NCBI GenBank assembly: GCA_046350355.1
Contig: JAXMAN010000003.1
Span: 124,001 to 188,000 of the forward strand
DNA from: UBA966 sp046350355
GTDB taxonomy: Bacteria > Planctomycetota > Phycisphaerae > Phycisphaerales > SM1A02
Direction of reading: 5' to 3'
DNA: 64,000 bases
Shown piece by piece: positions 16,447-24,147 of this stretch. Position 1 is the first letter of the stretch. Each line of letters starts with the position of its first letter. Below the pieces are notes generated by a model. The model did no database searches and had not been told where the DNA came from. It saw only the letters and a program-made list of their open reading frames with translations. The translations under genes and the position numbers were made by a program.

Positions 16447-17421
16447 ATGTCCACCGCGAAGCCCAGCGGACTCCAGGTCCTCGACTTCGAGCAGCCCGCC
16501 GCCGAGATCGAGCGTCAGATCGAGGCGCTCCAGGCGCGTCCGGACGCGCAGGGGCTCGCCGACGAGATCGCCACGCTCGAGCAGACCCGCGACAGCCTGC
16601 TGCAGAAGTCCTACGCGTCGCTCTCGCCCTGGCAGACGGTGCGCGTCGCGCGCCATCCGCAGCGCCCGCAGACGCTCGACTACGTCGCGATGATCTGCCG
16701 CGACTGGTGCGAGCTGCACGGCGACCGCCGTTTCGGCGACGACCCCGCGATCGTGACCGGCTTCGGCCGCATCGGCAGCGTGAAGTGCCTGGTCGTCGGC
16801 CACCAGAAGGGGCGCGACACCAAGGAGCGCCTCTCCTGCCACTTCGGCTGCGCGCATCCCGAGGGCTACCGCAAGGCGCTGCTGAAGATGCAGCTCGCCG
16901 AGAAGTTCCACCTGCCGATCGTCACCTTCGTCGACACGCCCGGCGCCTATCCCGGCATCGGCGCGGAGCAGCGCGGCCAGGCCGAGAGCATCGCCGTCAA
17001 CCTGCGCGACATGAGCCGCCTGCGCGTGCCGATCATCTGCATCGTCATCGGCGAGGGCGGATCCGGCGGCGCGCTGGGCATCGCCGTCGGCGACCGCGTC
17101 GCGATGCTGCAGTACTCGTGGTACAGCGTCATCAGCCCCGAGGGCTGCGCGGCCATCCTCTGGAAGGAGGCCAACGAGCGCACGAACAACCTCGCGGCCA
17201 ACGCGCTCGCGCTCACCGCGACCGACAACCTGCGCAACGGCCTCATCGACGACGTCATCCCCGAGCCCGTCGGCGGCGCGCACCGCGACCCGAAGGAGAT
17301 GGCGCAGCGCATCCAGAACTACGTCGTCGACTGGGTGCGCGAGCTCGGCCGCATCGACCCCGACACGCTCGTGCGCAAGCGCTTCGAGAAGTTCCGCAAC
17401 ATCGGCAGCGTGAAGCACTGA
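16447..17421 (+). CDS. accA: Acetyl-CoA carboxylase carboxyltransferase subunit alpha
   Basis: The gene encodes 324 residues, the usual AccA length. The N-terminal helical region (VLDFEQPAAEIERQIEAL) is followed by the crotonase-like domain with FGRIGSVKCLVVGHQKGRD, FVDTPGAYPGIGAEQRGQ and IGEGGSGGALGIAVGDRV, which are diagnostic and build the active site with AccD. The enzyme transfers carboxyl from carboxybiotin to acetyl-CoA, giving malonyl-CoA for fatty acid synthesis. The beta subunit and the biotin components are not in the window. A self-complementary GC hairpin follows the stop codon. Confidence 0.96.
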   Translation: MSTAKPSGLQVLDFEQPAAEIERQIEALQARPDAQGLADEIATLEQTRDSLLQKSYASLSPWQTVRVARHPQRPQTLDYVAMICRDWCELHGDRRFGDDPAIVTGFGRIGSVKCLVVGHQKGRDTKERLSCHFGCAHPEGYRKALLKMQLAEKFHLPIVTFVDTPGAYPGIGAEQRGQAESIAVNLRDMSRLRVPIICIVIGEGGSGGALGIAVGDRVAMLQYSWYSVISPEGCAAILWKEANERTNNLAANALALTATDNLRNGLIDDVIPEPVGGAHRDPKEMAQRIQNYVVDWVRELGRIDPDTLVRKRFEKFRNIGSVKH

Positions 17422-17426
17422 GCGCG

Positions 17427-17446
17427 GCGCGGGCCGCGGCCCGCGC
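17427..17446 (+). terminator. GC hairpin after accA
   Basis: The 20 bases at 17427-17446 are fully self-complementary (arms GCGCGGGCC and GGCCCGCGC around GC). There is no T-run, so termination is uncertain. Confidence 0.4.
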
Positions 17447-17484
17447 GCGCCGCGCCGTCCCCGCTCGGGCCCCGGCTCCCCGGA

Positions 17485-17514
17485 TTGACGGGACCCCCCT
17501 GATTCGGCTACAAT
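17485..17514 (+). promoter_or_regulatory. Sigma-70 type promoter for the dksA-like gene
   Basis: TTGACG at 17485-17490 and TACAAT at 17509-17514 are separated by 18 bases. This is the best promoter match in the region and would give a leader of about 70 bases before the GTG at 17594. Confidence 0.7.
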
Positions 17515-17593
17515 TCGCGCACTTTTGACACTGTTGGACGGCAGATCCGCGCCGTTCGGCGCGTGAAATTCGCACTTGGCAGGGGAGCTCTCC

Positions 17594-18721
17594 GTGGCAA
17601 AGACCCATAAGAAGGCGCCTGAGAAGAAGCCATCCAAGCCCGCGTCGAAGCCTGCCGCCAAGTCGGCCTCCAAGCCTGTCGCCAAGCCCGCAGCCAAGGG
17701 TCCCGTGAAGTCCGCCGCCAAGCCTGCCCCCAAGTCGGTCGCCAAGCCCGCCCCCAAGCCCGCCGCGAAGGCGCCCGCCGGCAAGTCCGCGCCGGCCGCC
17801 AAGCCTGCGCCCGCCGGCAAGTCCGCGCCCGCCGCCAAGGCCCCGCCCGCGAAGTCCGGTGCGAAGCCCGCCGCGAAGCCCGCGCCCGCTCCGAAGGCCG
17901 CCGCGCCGGCGAAGCCCGCGCCGCCGCTGGTGCTGCCCAAGGTCGTCAACTCGGGCCCGAAGGAAGTCATCCCCGCGGTGGCCCCCAAGGCCGTGTGGCG
18001 CGCCTCGAACGAGGCCCCGCCGCCGAAGAAGAAGCCCGGCAAGGGCGCGCCGCCGCCGTCGATCCGCGATCCCCGCAAGGAGGCGCTCGAGGCGCTGCGC
18101 CAGCAGCAGCTCGCCGCCGAGCGCGCGGCCTCGAAGCACCAGAAGAAGATCGACTTCTCCAGCGTGCGCTCGGTCGCCAGCGTCGCGCGGGACATGAAGC
18201 CCGACTCCAACGGCTACGTCCTGGTGAACGGGCGCCGCGTGCGCCTGATCGCCGGCGGCACCGTGAAGGTCAAGAAGAAGACCAAGACCGTCGCCGAGAA
18301 GCCGCGCGACGAGGGTCCCACCGATGAGCAGATCGCCGCGATCAAGACCCGTCTGACCGCGAAGGAACTCAACGAGTACAAGGCGATCCTGCTGCAGGCC
18401 CGCGCCGAGCTCATCGCGCGCGTCACCGGCCTCGAGGACGAGGCGCTGCGCAGCTCCGGCGGCAACCTCTCGAACATGCCGCTGCACATGGCCGACATCG
18501 GCACGGACACCTTCGACCAGGACCTGGCGATCGGCATGGCCGAGACCGAGCGCGAGCTGCTGCGCGAGATCGACGATGCGCTCGACCGCGTCGTGAACAA
18601 GACCTACGGCGTCTGCCAGCTCACCGGCAAGCCCATCCCGAAGGCGCGCCTGGAGGCCAAGCCCTGGGCCAAGTACACGATCGAGGCGGCCCGCGTCATC
18701 GAGAAGAGCGGCGGCCGCTGA
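17594..18721 (+). CDS. DksA/TraR-family protein with long Lys/Ala/Pro-rich N-terminus and no zinc cysteines
   Basis: The gene encodes 375 residues from the GTG at 17594, which has AGGGGAG 7 bases upstream. About residues 5-130 are repeats of Lys-Pro-Ala-Ala type (KPAAKSASKPVAKPAAK), a histone-H1-like disordered basic tail. The C-terminal 130 residues form a DksA-like coiled coil with the acidic tip TDTFDQDLA, followed by YGVCQLTGKPIPKARLEAKPWAKYTIEAAR. The zinc finger normally has four cysteines; only one remains. Zinc-less DksA-like proteins occur in planctomycetes. DksA binds the RNA polymerase secondary channel. The basic tail could add DNA binding, which is inference. It precedes lspA in the same direction, 38 bases apart. 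Confidence 0.82.
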   Translation: MAKTHKKAPEKKPSKPASKPAAKSASKPVAKPAAKGPVKSAAKPAPKSVAKPAPKPAAKAPAGKSAPAAKPAPAGKSAPAAKAPPAKSGAKPAAKPAPAPKAAAPAKPAPPLVLPKVVNSGPKEVIPAVAPKAVWRASNEAPPPKKKPGKGAPPPSIRDPRKEALEALRQQQLAAERAASKHQKKIDFSSVRSVASVARDMKPDSNGYVLVNGRRVRLIAGGTVKVKKKTKTVAEKPRDEGPTDEQIAAIKTRLTAKELNEYKAILLQARAELIARVTGLEDEALRSSGGNLSNMPLHMADIGTDTFDQDLAIGMAETERELLREIDDALDRVVNKTYGVCQLTGKPIPKARLEAKPWAKYTIEAARVIEKSGGR

Positions 18722-18759
18722 GCGGTCCGCGCGCACGCGCGCGCATAGGATCACGCCCG

Positions 18760-19488
18760 ATGTCCGCCCCCGCCGTCACGCTTGCCTGGCGATCGCCCCG
18801 CGCGTGGGCCGTGCTGCTGGTGGGCTTCGTGATCGCCCTCGGCGCCGACCTCTGGAGCAAGGACTGGGCCTTCCGCACCGTCGCCGACGCGCCGGTCGTG
18901 CTCGAGTACGAGCAGGTCGCCAGCAACCCGCGCTACCAGCTCCCCTGGCACACGGGCGTGCGCGTCATCGAGCCGGACATCCTGGACTTCCGCCTGGTGC
19001 TCAACCACGGCGCGGTCTTCGGCATCGGCCAGGGTCGCGGGCCGCTCTTCGTGATCTTCACGGTCGTCGCGGTGCTCACCGCGCTGCTGGTCTTCGGGCG
19101 CTACACGACCTCGCGCGGATGGGTCTCGCACCTGGGCATCGCGCTGGTGCTCGCGGGCGGCATCGGCAACATGTACGACCGCGTGACCGTGGGCGCGGTG
19201 CGCGACTTCCTGCACCTCTTCCCGCGCCGCGAGCTGCCCTGGAACATCCACTGGCCCGGCGGCAGCGACGAGTGGTTCCCCTGGGTCTTCAATCTCGCGG
19301 ACACCGAGCTCATCGCCGGCATGCTGCTGCTGATGCTGGCGATCCACCTCAACGATCGCCGTGCGGCGAAGGCGGCTGCGGCGGCGAAGGCGGCGGAGGA
19401 GGCGGCGTCCGCGACGGCGGCGGCGCAGGCGCAGGCGCAGCCGGCGGCGGAGCCAGCGTCCCCTTCGTCGCCAGCCACTCCGCAGTGA
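18760..19488 (+). CDS. lspA: Lipoprotein signal peptidase (signal peptidase II)
   Basis: The gene encodes 242 residues. The family's catalytic aspartates are in GGIGNMYDRVTVGAVRDFL and FNLADTELIAGM, and LNHGAVFGIGQG matches the conserved NxGAAFG region. About four transmembrane segments are present. The enzyme removes the signal peptide of prolipoproteins such as the MltA homologue here. It is larger than E. coli LspA because of inserted segments in the first periplasmic loop and an Ala/Gln-rich C-terminal tail of about 45 residues. That tail is encoded by DNA that also encodes the end of truB on the other strand. Confidence 0.93.
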   Translation: MSAPAVTLAWRSPRAWAVLLVGFVIALGADLWSKDWAFRTVADAPVVLEYEQVASNPRYQLPWHTGVRVIEPDILDFRLVLNHGAVFGIGQGRGPLFVIFTVVAVLTALLVFGRYTTSRGWVSHLGIALVLAGGIGNMYDRVTVGAVRDFLHLFPRRELPWNIHWPGGSDEWFPWVFNLADTELIAGMLLLMLAIHLNDRRAAKAAAAAKAAEEAASATAAAQAQAQPAAEPASPSSPATPQ

Positions 19489-20173
19489 TCTTCTCGGGGA
19501 GCGCGTCCATCGGGACCGCGCGGTCGATGGTCCACGCGCCCACCGCGGTGCGCCGGATGCTGCGGCAGTGCCCGCCGACGCCCAGCGCGTCGCCCAGCTC
19601 GCGCGCCAGGCTGCGCACGTAGAAGCCCTTGCCGCAGTGGATCGCCAGCGTCGCGACCGGCCACTCGAAGGCGCGCAGCTCGATCGAATGGACCGTCACC
19701 GGGCGCGGCGCGATCTCGGGCGTGCCGCCGCGTCGCGCGATCGCGTAGGCGCGGCGGCCGCCGACCTTCATCGCGCTGTAGGCGGGGGGGCGCTGCATCA
19801 CGGTGCCGCGCATCGCCGCGAGCACGGGCGCGAGCGCCTGCGCGCACCAGCGCGCGGGATCCGCGGCGGCGGCGGCGAAGCGCTCGCCCGTCGCCTCGGT
19901 GCGCTCGCCCTCCATGTCGTCGGTGGCGGTGAAGGCGGTGAAGTCGATCTCGGTCTCGTAGCGCTTCTCGGTCGCCATGAGCGACTCGATCTCGCGCGTG
20001 CAGCGTCCGAGTGCGAGCACCAGCACGCCGGTCGCGAGCGGATCGAGGGTCCCCGCATGCCCCGTGCGCGTGCCGCCCGCGCGGCGGCGCACGATCTCGA
20101 CGGCGCGCATGCTCGACATGCGCAGCGGCTTGTCGACCGCGAGGATGCCCGAGAGTGGCGCGCCGGCGTCCAT
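19349..20173 (-). CDS. truB: tRNA pseudouridine-55 synthase
   Basis: The gene encodes 274 residues from the ATG at 20173. The catalytic motif is RTGHAGTLDPLATGVLVL with the nucleophilic Asp, preceded by GILAVDKPLRMSS; KVGGRRAYAIARRG and FYVRSLARELGDAL also match TruB. The enzyme makes pseudouridine 55 in the T-loop of tRNAs. The C-terminus after residue 230 is Pro/Ala-rich and replaces a structured PUA region. These last 46 codons are antisense to the last 46 codons of lspA. Two tRNA genes follow upstream on the other strand. Confidence 0.93.
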   Translation of the reverse strand: MDAGAPLSGILAVDKPLRMSSMRAVEIVRRRAGGTRTGHAGTLDPLATGVLVLALGRCTREIESLMATEKRYETEIDFTAFTATDDMEGERTEATGERFAAAAADPARWCAQALAPVLAAMRGTVMQRPPAYSAMKVGGRRAYAIARRGGTPEIAPRPVTVHSIELRAFEWPVATLAIHCGKGFYVRSLARELGDALGVGGHCRSIRRTAVGAWTIDRAVPMDALPEKITAEWLATKGTLAPPPAAPAPAPPPSRTPPPPPPSPPQPPSPHGDR

Positions 20174-20297
20174 GAAGCACGCATCATGGCATGGAGCGAG
20201 TTTCCGGCGCGGCGCGCGCACGCCGCGCCCGCGGGTTTCCGGTCCCGCGCCGCTGGAATTCTGCGTTTTCAGCCCCGCGCGGGCGCGCTCGGGCCGG

Positions 20298-20326
20298 TTG
20301 TGCGCCCTCCGGGCCGCCGCTACACT
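20298..20326 (+). promoter_or_regulatory. Promoter of the tRNA-Ser/tRNA-Pro pair
   Basis: TTGTGC at 20298-20303 and TACACT at 20321-20326 are 17 bases apart, and the mature tRNA-Ser begins 11 bases after the -10 box. Confidence 0.6.
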
Positions 20327-20336
20327 TGGGCGCTCG

Positions 20337-20423
20337 GGACAGGTGTCCGAGCGGTTGAAGGAGCAGCATTGGAAATGCTGTATACGGGTAACCGTATCGC
20401 GGGTTCGAATCCCGCCCTGTCCG
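20337..20423 (+). tRNA. tRNA-Ser (anticodon GGA)
   Basis: This is an 87-base class II tRNA. The acceptor GGACAGG pairs with CCTGTCC with discriminator G. The anticodon stem CAGCA/TGCTG encloses TTGGAAA with anticodon GGA. The long variable arm is TATACGGG-TAA-CCGTAT, and the T-arm is GCGGG-TTCGAAT-CCCGC. CCA is not encoded. Confidence 0.95.
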
Positions 20424-20474
20424 TTCCAGCGCCTGGTCCGCAGGCACGAGCATCCGGGAGAGTGACAGCAATCA

Positions 20475-20548
20475 CGGGCTGTAGCGCAGCTTGGTAGCGC
20501 GTTTGACTGGGGGTCAAAAGGTCGTGGGTTCAAATCCCGCCAGCCCGA
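20475..20548 (+). tRNA. tRNA-Pro (anticodon GGG)
   Basis: A 74-base cloverleaf is readable: acceptor CGGGCTG pairs with CAGCCCG, discriminator A. The anticodon stem TTTGA/TCAAA encloses CTGGGGG, anticodon GGG. The T-arm is GTGGG-TTCAAAT-CCCGC with one weak pair. It lies 51 bases after tRNA-Ser and probably shares its transcript. Confidence 0.94.
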
Positions 20549-20560
20549 CTCAATCCCAGC

Positions 20561-20597
20561 GCCCCGCGGGTCGTCGACCCGCGGGGCTGTCGTTTTT
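20561..20597 (+). terminator. Rho-independent terminator of the tRNA operon
   Basis: GCCCCGCGGGTC at 20561-20572 pairs perfectly with GACCCGCGGGGC at 20576-20587 across GTC, followed by TGTCGTTTTT. Confidence 0.92.
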
Positions 20598-20636
20598 CCG
20601 GCGCCGCGCGCCGGTGTCTCGCGTAGCACACACCGC

Positions 20637-21146
20637 ATGCACCCACGCGGCTCCTCCGACACCGTCGGCACGATCCTGAACATCCACGCGATGGTCGGCG
20701 AGTTCCTCGTCAAGACCGTCGAGGACATTCCCGCCTCGCGCATGGCCGAGCAGCCGGGCATGATCGTCAACCACCCGGCGTGGACGCTCTCGCACCTTAA
20801 CGCTTACGCCGGCGCGTTGCTCGCCATGCTCGACGACCCGAGCGTGCCGACGGCCGACGCCGAGATGGAGCGGTTCGGGTACGGCACCACGCCCGTCGCC
20901 GAACTTGCGGCCTACGCGACCAAGCGCGAGCTGCTGGACCAGTTCCGGGCCCGCAATGCGCGGCTCGCCGCGGTCGTCGCGCAGAAGCACTCGGAGTACT
21001 TCCCGAGACCTTCGCCGGCGAAGTACCACCCGTACTCGCCGACCATCGGGCATATCGCCATCACGCTGCTGGTGGCGCATCCGCCACATCACCTGGGCCA
21101 GTTGCGGCAGTGGCGCCGCGCCGCGGGGCTCGCGGAGGGATTGTGA
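20637..21146 (+). CDS. DinB-superfamily protein
   Basis: The gene encodes 169 residues with the four-helix DinB/YfiT layout. The metal-ligand histidines are visible as NHPAWTLSHLNAY near residue 45, and HPPHHLGQLRQWRRAAGL near the C-terminus. Members bind a divalent metal, and some are thiol-dependent transferases (bacillithiol or mycothiol S-transferases) or of unknown role. The gene starts 40 bases after the tRNA terminator and stands alone. No partner gene suggests a substrate. Confidence 0.8.
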   Translation: MHPRGSSDTVGTILNIHAMVGEFLVKTVEDIPASRMAEQPGMIVNHPAWTLSHLNAYAGALLAMLDDPSVPTADAEMERFGYGTTPVAELAAYATKRELLDQFRARNARLAAVVAQKHSEYFPRPSPAKYHPYSPTIGHIAITLLVAHPPHHLGQLRQWRRAAGLAEGL

Positions 21147-21195
21147 CGACGGTCGGGGTGACAATCGACGTCGTGACGACGGGGATGTTCGCGCG

Positions 21196-21684
21196 TCACA
21201 CCGGCTGCGCGAGCATCGCGTCGAGCTGCTGGTAGCTCATCTCCATCCCGTCGGTCATGCCCGTCGCGAACGCCGCGTCGCGGTCCGCCTTCGAGGCGAA
21301 GCGGATCGTGGTCGACACGGTGGTGACGCCCCCGTTCTCCTGGAGCGAGACGGTGATGATCGAGGGCTCGCTCCCCATGGTGTCGCCCATGTCGCCCCAG
21401 GACTGCGTGTGCACGATCTTGGAGTGGGGAACGACTTCCAGCACCTCGCCGGAGCACCCGAATTCCTGGCCGTCCTGGTCGCTGCGCCAGCGCCAGCGGT
21501 ACGTGCCGCCCACGCGCATGTCCATCTCGCAGACATGCATGGTCCAGCCGGGCGGTCCCGAGCACCAGCGGCGCATCAGCTCCGGCTCCATGTAGGTCCG
21601 CCACACCAGCTTGGCGGGCGCGTCGAAGCTGCGCTTCACGAGCACTTCGGTATCCGACGGCAGGCTTGCTTCCGCAGGCTTCAT
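21196..21684 (-). CDS. SRPBCC-family protein (AHSA1/CalC type)
   Basis: The gene encodes 162 residues. The N-terminal strand VLVKRSFDAPAKLVWRTYMEPELMRRW and the central GGTYRWRWRSDQDGQEFGCSGEVLEVVPHSKIVHTQ are typical of the AHSA1 subgroup of START-like ligand-binding domains. It overlaps the upstream regulator gene by four bases (ATGA at 21681-21684), the familiar arrangement in which an ArsR-type repressor and an SRPBCC protein are co-expressed. The ligand is unknown. A paralogue lies at 30379-30885. Confidence 0.85.
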   Translation of the reverse strand: MKPAEASLPSDTEVLVKRSFDAPAKLVWRTYMEPELMRRWCSGPPGWTMHVCEMDMRVGGTYRWRWRSDQDGQEFGCSGEVLEVVPHSKIVHTQSWGDMGDTMGSEPSIITVSLQENGGVTTVSTTIRFASKADRDAAFATGMTDGMEMSYQQLDAMLAQPV

Positions 21685-22064
21685 CTCTTTCGCTCCTGTT
21701 TCTTGGGCTTCTTCGACTCGGCGAGGGACTCCTCCTGCTTCAACTCATCCAGGAGCGAATCGAGCGCCTCGTAGCGGGCCTCCCAGTTCCGGCGGAACTG
21801 CTCGGTCCAGTGCGTGGCTTCCTTGAGCGGGCCGGGGCAGAGGCTGCACCGATGCTCGCGCCCGGACACGCGGCGGCGGACCAGCTTGGCCGCCTCGAGC
21901 ACGCGCACGTGCTTGGTCGCCGCGGGAAAGGTCATCTTGAGGGGGGCGGCCAGCTCGCTGAGATTGCGTTCCCCGCCCGAAAGCTGGCGGACGATCGCGC
22001 GCCGCGCGGGATGGGCGAGGGCGCGGAAGACGCGGTCGAGCTTCGGGGAGGTGTCTAATACCAC
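21681..22064 (-). CDS. ArsR-family transcriptional regulator (probably leaderless mRNA)
   Basis: The gene encodes 127 residues. Winged-helix landmarks are VFRALAHPARRAIVRQLSGG, LSELAAPLKMTFPAATKHVRVLE and the wing LVRRRVSGREHRC. The metal-site cysteines of true metal sensors are absent apart from CSLC, so the effector is unknown. The GTG at 22064 is chosen because it gives the usual length before the first helix. The predicted transcription start is at or within two bases of this codon, so no ribosome-binding site can exist. It is coupled to the SRPBCC gene downstream and probably represses its own promoter. Confidence 0.85.
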   Translation of the reverse strand: MVLDTSPKLDRVFRALAHPARRAIVRQLSGGERNLSELAAPLKMTFPAATKHVRVLEAAKLVRRRVSGREHRCSLCPGPLKEATHWTEQFRRNWEARYEALDSLLDELKQEESLAESKKPKKQERKR

Positions 22065-22099
22065 ATGGTTTACTATACCATCAGGTTTGACGATGTCAA
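22065..22099 (-). promoter_or_regulatory. Consensus promoter and candidate operator of the arsR-SRPBCC operon
   Basis: On the minus strand TTGACA (22099-22094) and TATAGT (22077-22072) are 16 bases apart. The inverted repeat ATGGT (22065-22069) and ACCAT (22077-22081) overlaps the -10 box and the predicted start point, where an ArsR-type repressor would block polymerase. Confidence 0.8.
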
Positions 22100-22154
22100 G
22101 CGCGTCGCGGCGAAGCCTCGCGGATCCGTGCGGCGCCGGCGCTGATCGCGCCGC

Positions 22155-22718
22155 TCACCGCGGCGTCCGCCACACCAGGTACGCCCACAAAAACACCGGC
22201 GCGAACAAGATCGACGCCGCCGGCCACAGCACCACGGGCGGCACGGATCCCCACGCCGCGAGCGCGGCCATCGCGCCCCAGTAGCCCGCGCAGACAGGGA
22301 GGACGACCCAGCGCGGCGTCGCGCGCGCGACGCGCTGCAGCCGCGCGCGCGCGGGCCCGCTGCGCTGGCGCAGCTCGATCTTCAGGCGGCGCGCCCAGAC
22401 GAACTCGCTCGCCAGGATCGCCAGCCCGAGCGCGCCGAGCACGCTCAGCCCGGGGCCCGGCAGCGGCGAGATGACGATCCCCACCAGGATGATGGCGCTG
22501 CCGATGACAAGCGCCCGCAGCCGCCGGACGCTGCTGGACCTGGTGCGTCCGTGGTGGATCCTGAACTCCGTGGAGTGGCGGTGGGGTGGCGCGCGGACGC
22601 GGGCAGCGACAGCTGCGGGGGTCGCGCGGGCGGCCGCCGCCGCGATTTCGCCCTCCCTACGCCCGCCGGGCGCCCCGGTTCGGCGGGTCGATTTCCAGCT
22701 TGAAAACCCCCGCGCCAC
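22155..22718 (-). CDS. PGPGW-type transmembrane protein
   Basis: The frame codes for up to 187 residues from a GTG at 22718, but the start is uncertain: the first 65 residues are Arg/Ala-rich and lack features, and no ATG lies between them and the conserved part. The recognisable part begins near RRLRALVIGSAIILVGI and holds the signature SPLPGPGLSVLGALGLAILA, characteristic of the PGPGW family of small inner membrane proteins. Two more hydrophobic segments follow (WVVLPVCAGYWGAMAALAAW and VVLWPAASILFAPVFLWAY). Function unknown. Confidence 0.7.
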   Translation of the reverse strand: MARGFSSWKSTRRTGAPGGRREGEIAAAAARATPAAVAARVRAPPHRHSTEFRIHHGRTRSSSVRRLRALVIGSAIILVGIVISPLPGPGLSVLGALGLAILASEFVWARRLKIELRQRSGPARARLQRVARATPRWVVLPVCAGYWGAMAALAAWGSVPPVVLWPAASILFAPVFLWAYLVWRTPR

Positions 22719-22756
22719 CGCGCCGCGAGGCGGCTACTATTCCTGCCCTTGCTTCC

Positions 22757-22893
22757 TGTTGGGGAGTAGCCGCTCGCCGATGCGAGTGGGATGGGTCGTC
22801 AGCACGGGCGCAGCGTCACGCTTCGTCCCGGCCCATCGCAGCCCCGGACCCGCCGCTTTCGCGCGTGGTCCGCGGCCTCTGGCGAGACCAACA
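22757..22893 (+). promoter_or_regulatory. yybP-ykoY manganese riboswitch
   Basis: The element begins with TGTTGGGGAGTAGCC and ends with GGCGAGACCAACA, both hallmarks of this riboswitch; TGTTGG (22757-22762) pairs with CCAACA (22888-22893) as the closing helix. Inside are the hairpin CTCGC-CGAT-GCGAG and the conserved GGGTCGTCAGCACGG segment. A -10 like TACTAT sits at 22735-22740. After the element, GGTGC/GCGCC with a T-rich run (TGTCTCTTTTT, ending near 22930) could be a regulated terminator. The family senses Mn(II) and commonly controls TerC/Alx-type exporters, which is exactly the next gene. Confidence 0.93.
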
Positions 22894-22962
22894 TTCCGCG
22901 CCCTGGTGCGCCGCGCGCCTGTCTCTTTTTGAGCAGGCTCGCGCCGAGGATGTGGCCTCATC

Positions 22963-24147
22963 ATGCACGACCTGCTCCTGCTCGCGATCGCCGACACGAC
23001 CAACGCCGCCGACCTGAAGATCTGGGCCTACGTCGCCTTCACGGGCCTCGTGGTGGCCTTCCTCGCGCTCGACCTGGGCGTCTTCCACCGCGAGGCGCAC
23101 GAAGTCAAGATGAAGGAGGCGGTGACCTGGTCGGTCATCTGGCTGACCTGCGGCCTCGCCTTCAGCGGCTTCGTCTACCTCGCGTACGAGAACCACTGGC
23201 TCGGCCTGGGCCTCGACACCGCGATGTACAGCACCGCAGAGGCGGTGAAGTCCGGCGCCCCGCTGATCGTCTCCGGCGAGGTGAAGGGGCTCGAGGCCGC
23301 CAAGCAGTACCTCGTCGGCTACGTCGTCGAGAAGTCGCTCGCGATGGACAACATCTTCGTCATCGCGCTGATCTTCGCCTTCTTCGCAGTGCCGGCGAAG
23401 TACCAGCACCGCGTGCTCTTCTGGGGCATCATCGGCGCGCTGCTGATGCGCGGCGGCATGATCTTCCTGGGCGCGGGGCTGATCCTGAAGTACCAGTGGA
23501 TCCTGATCGTCTTCGGCGGCTTCCTGCTCCTGACCGCGCTGAAGATGGCGCTGATCAAGGGCAACGACGACGTCTCGCAGAACATCGCCGTGCGCCTCTG
23601 CCGCCGGTTCTTCCGCGTGACCGACTTCTACGACGGGCAGAAGTTCTTCACCAAGCGCACGCTCAAGCCCACCTATTCGCGCAACGCCGCAGGCGTCGAG
23701 GTCATGGACCCCGCGCCCGCGGGCTCGCTGAGCGCGACCTGGGCGATCACGCCGCTCTTCCTGGCGCTGATCCTGGTCGAGATCACCGACCTGGTCTTCG
23801 CGGTCGACTCGATCCCCGCGATCTTCGCGATCACGCCGGATCCGTTCATCGTCTTCACGAGCAACATCTTCGCGATCCTGGGCCTGCGCGCCCTCTACTT
23901 CTGCCTGGCGGCGCTGATCCAGAAGTTCCGCTTCCTGAAGCCCGCGCTGATCCTGATCCTCGCCTTCGTCGGCGTGAAGCTGCTGCTGCTGAGCGTTCCG
24001 CCCTACCTGGATGTGGTCGGGCTGAGCAAGGCCGACCCGATCAAGATCGACACCACGGTGTCGCTGCTGGTCGTCGTCGGCACGCTGGCCCTTGCGACCG
24101 TGCTGAGCGTGGCGATCCCGTCGAAGACGGCGAAGGAGGCGTCATGA
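22963..24147 (+). CDS. TerC/Alx-family membrane protein, probable manganese exporter
   Basis: The gene encodes 394 residues with about nine hydrophobic segments. The family motifs are EKSLAMDNIFVIALIF near residue 125 and EITDLVFAVDSIPAIFAIT near residue 275, each with the conserved acidic residue in the membrane that is thought to bind metal. Other TerC members act in Mn(II) export (Alx, MeeF/MeeY). The Mn riboswitch 70 bases upstream supports Mn efflux here. The ATG at 22963 has GAGGATG upstream at a workable distance. It overlaps the channel gene downstream by four bases. Confidence 0.92.
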   Translation: MHDLLLLAIADTTNAADLKIWAYVAFTGLVVAFLALDLGVFHREAHEVKMKEAVTWSVIWLTCGLAFSGFVYLAYENHWLGLGLDTAMYSTAEAVKSGAPLIVSGEVKGLEAAKQYLVGYVVEKSLAMDNIFVIALIFAFFAVPAKYQHRVLFWGIIGALLMRGGMIFLGAGLILKYQWILIVFGGFLLLTALKMALIKGNDDVSQNIAVRLCRRFFRVTDFYDGQKFFTKRTLKPTYSRNAAGVEVMDPAPAGSLSATWAITPLFLALILVEITDLVFAVDSIPAIFAITPDPFIVFTSNIFAILGLRALYFCLAALIQKFRFLKPALILILAFVGVKLLLLSVPPYLDVVGLSKADPIKIDTTVSLLVVVGTLALATVLSVAIPSKTAKEAS

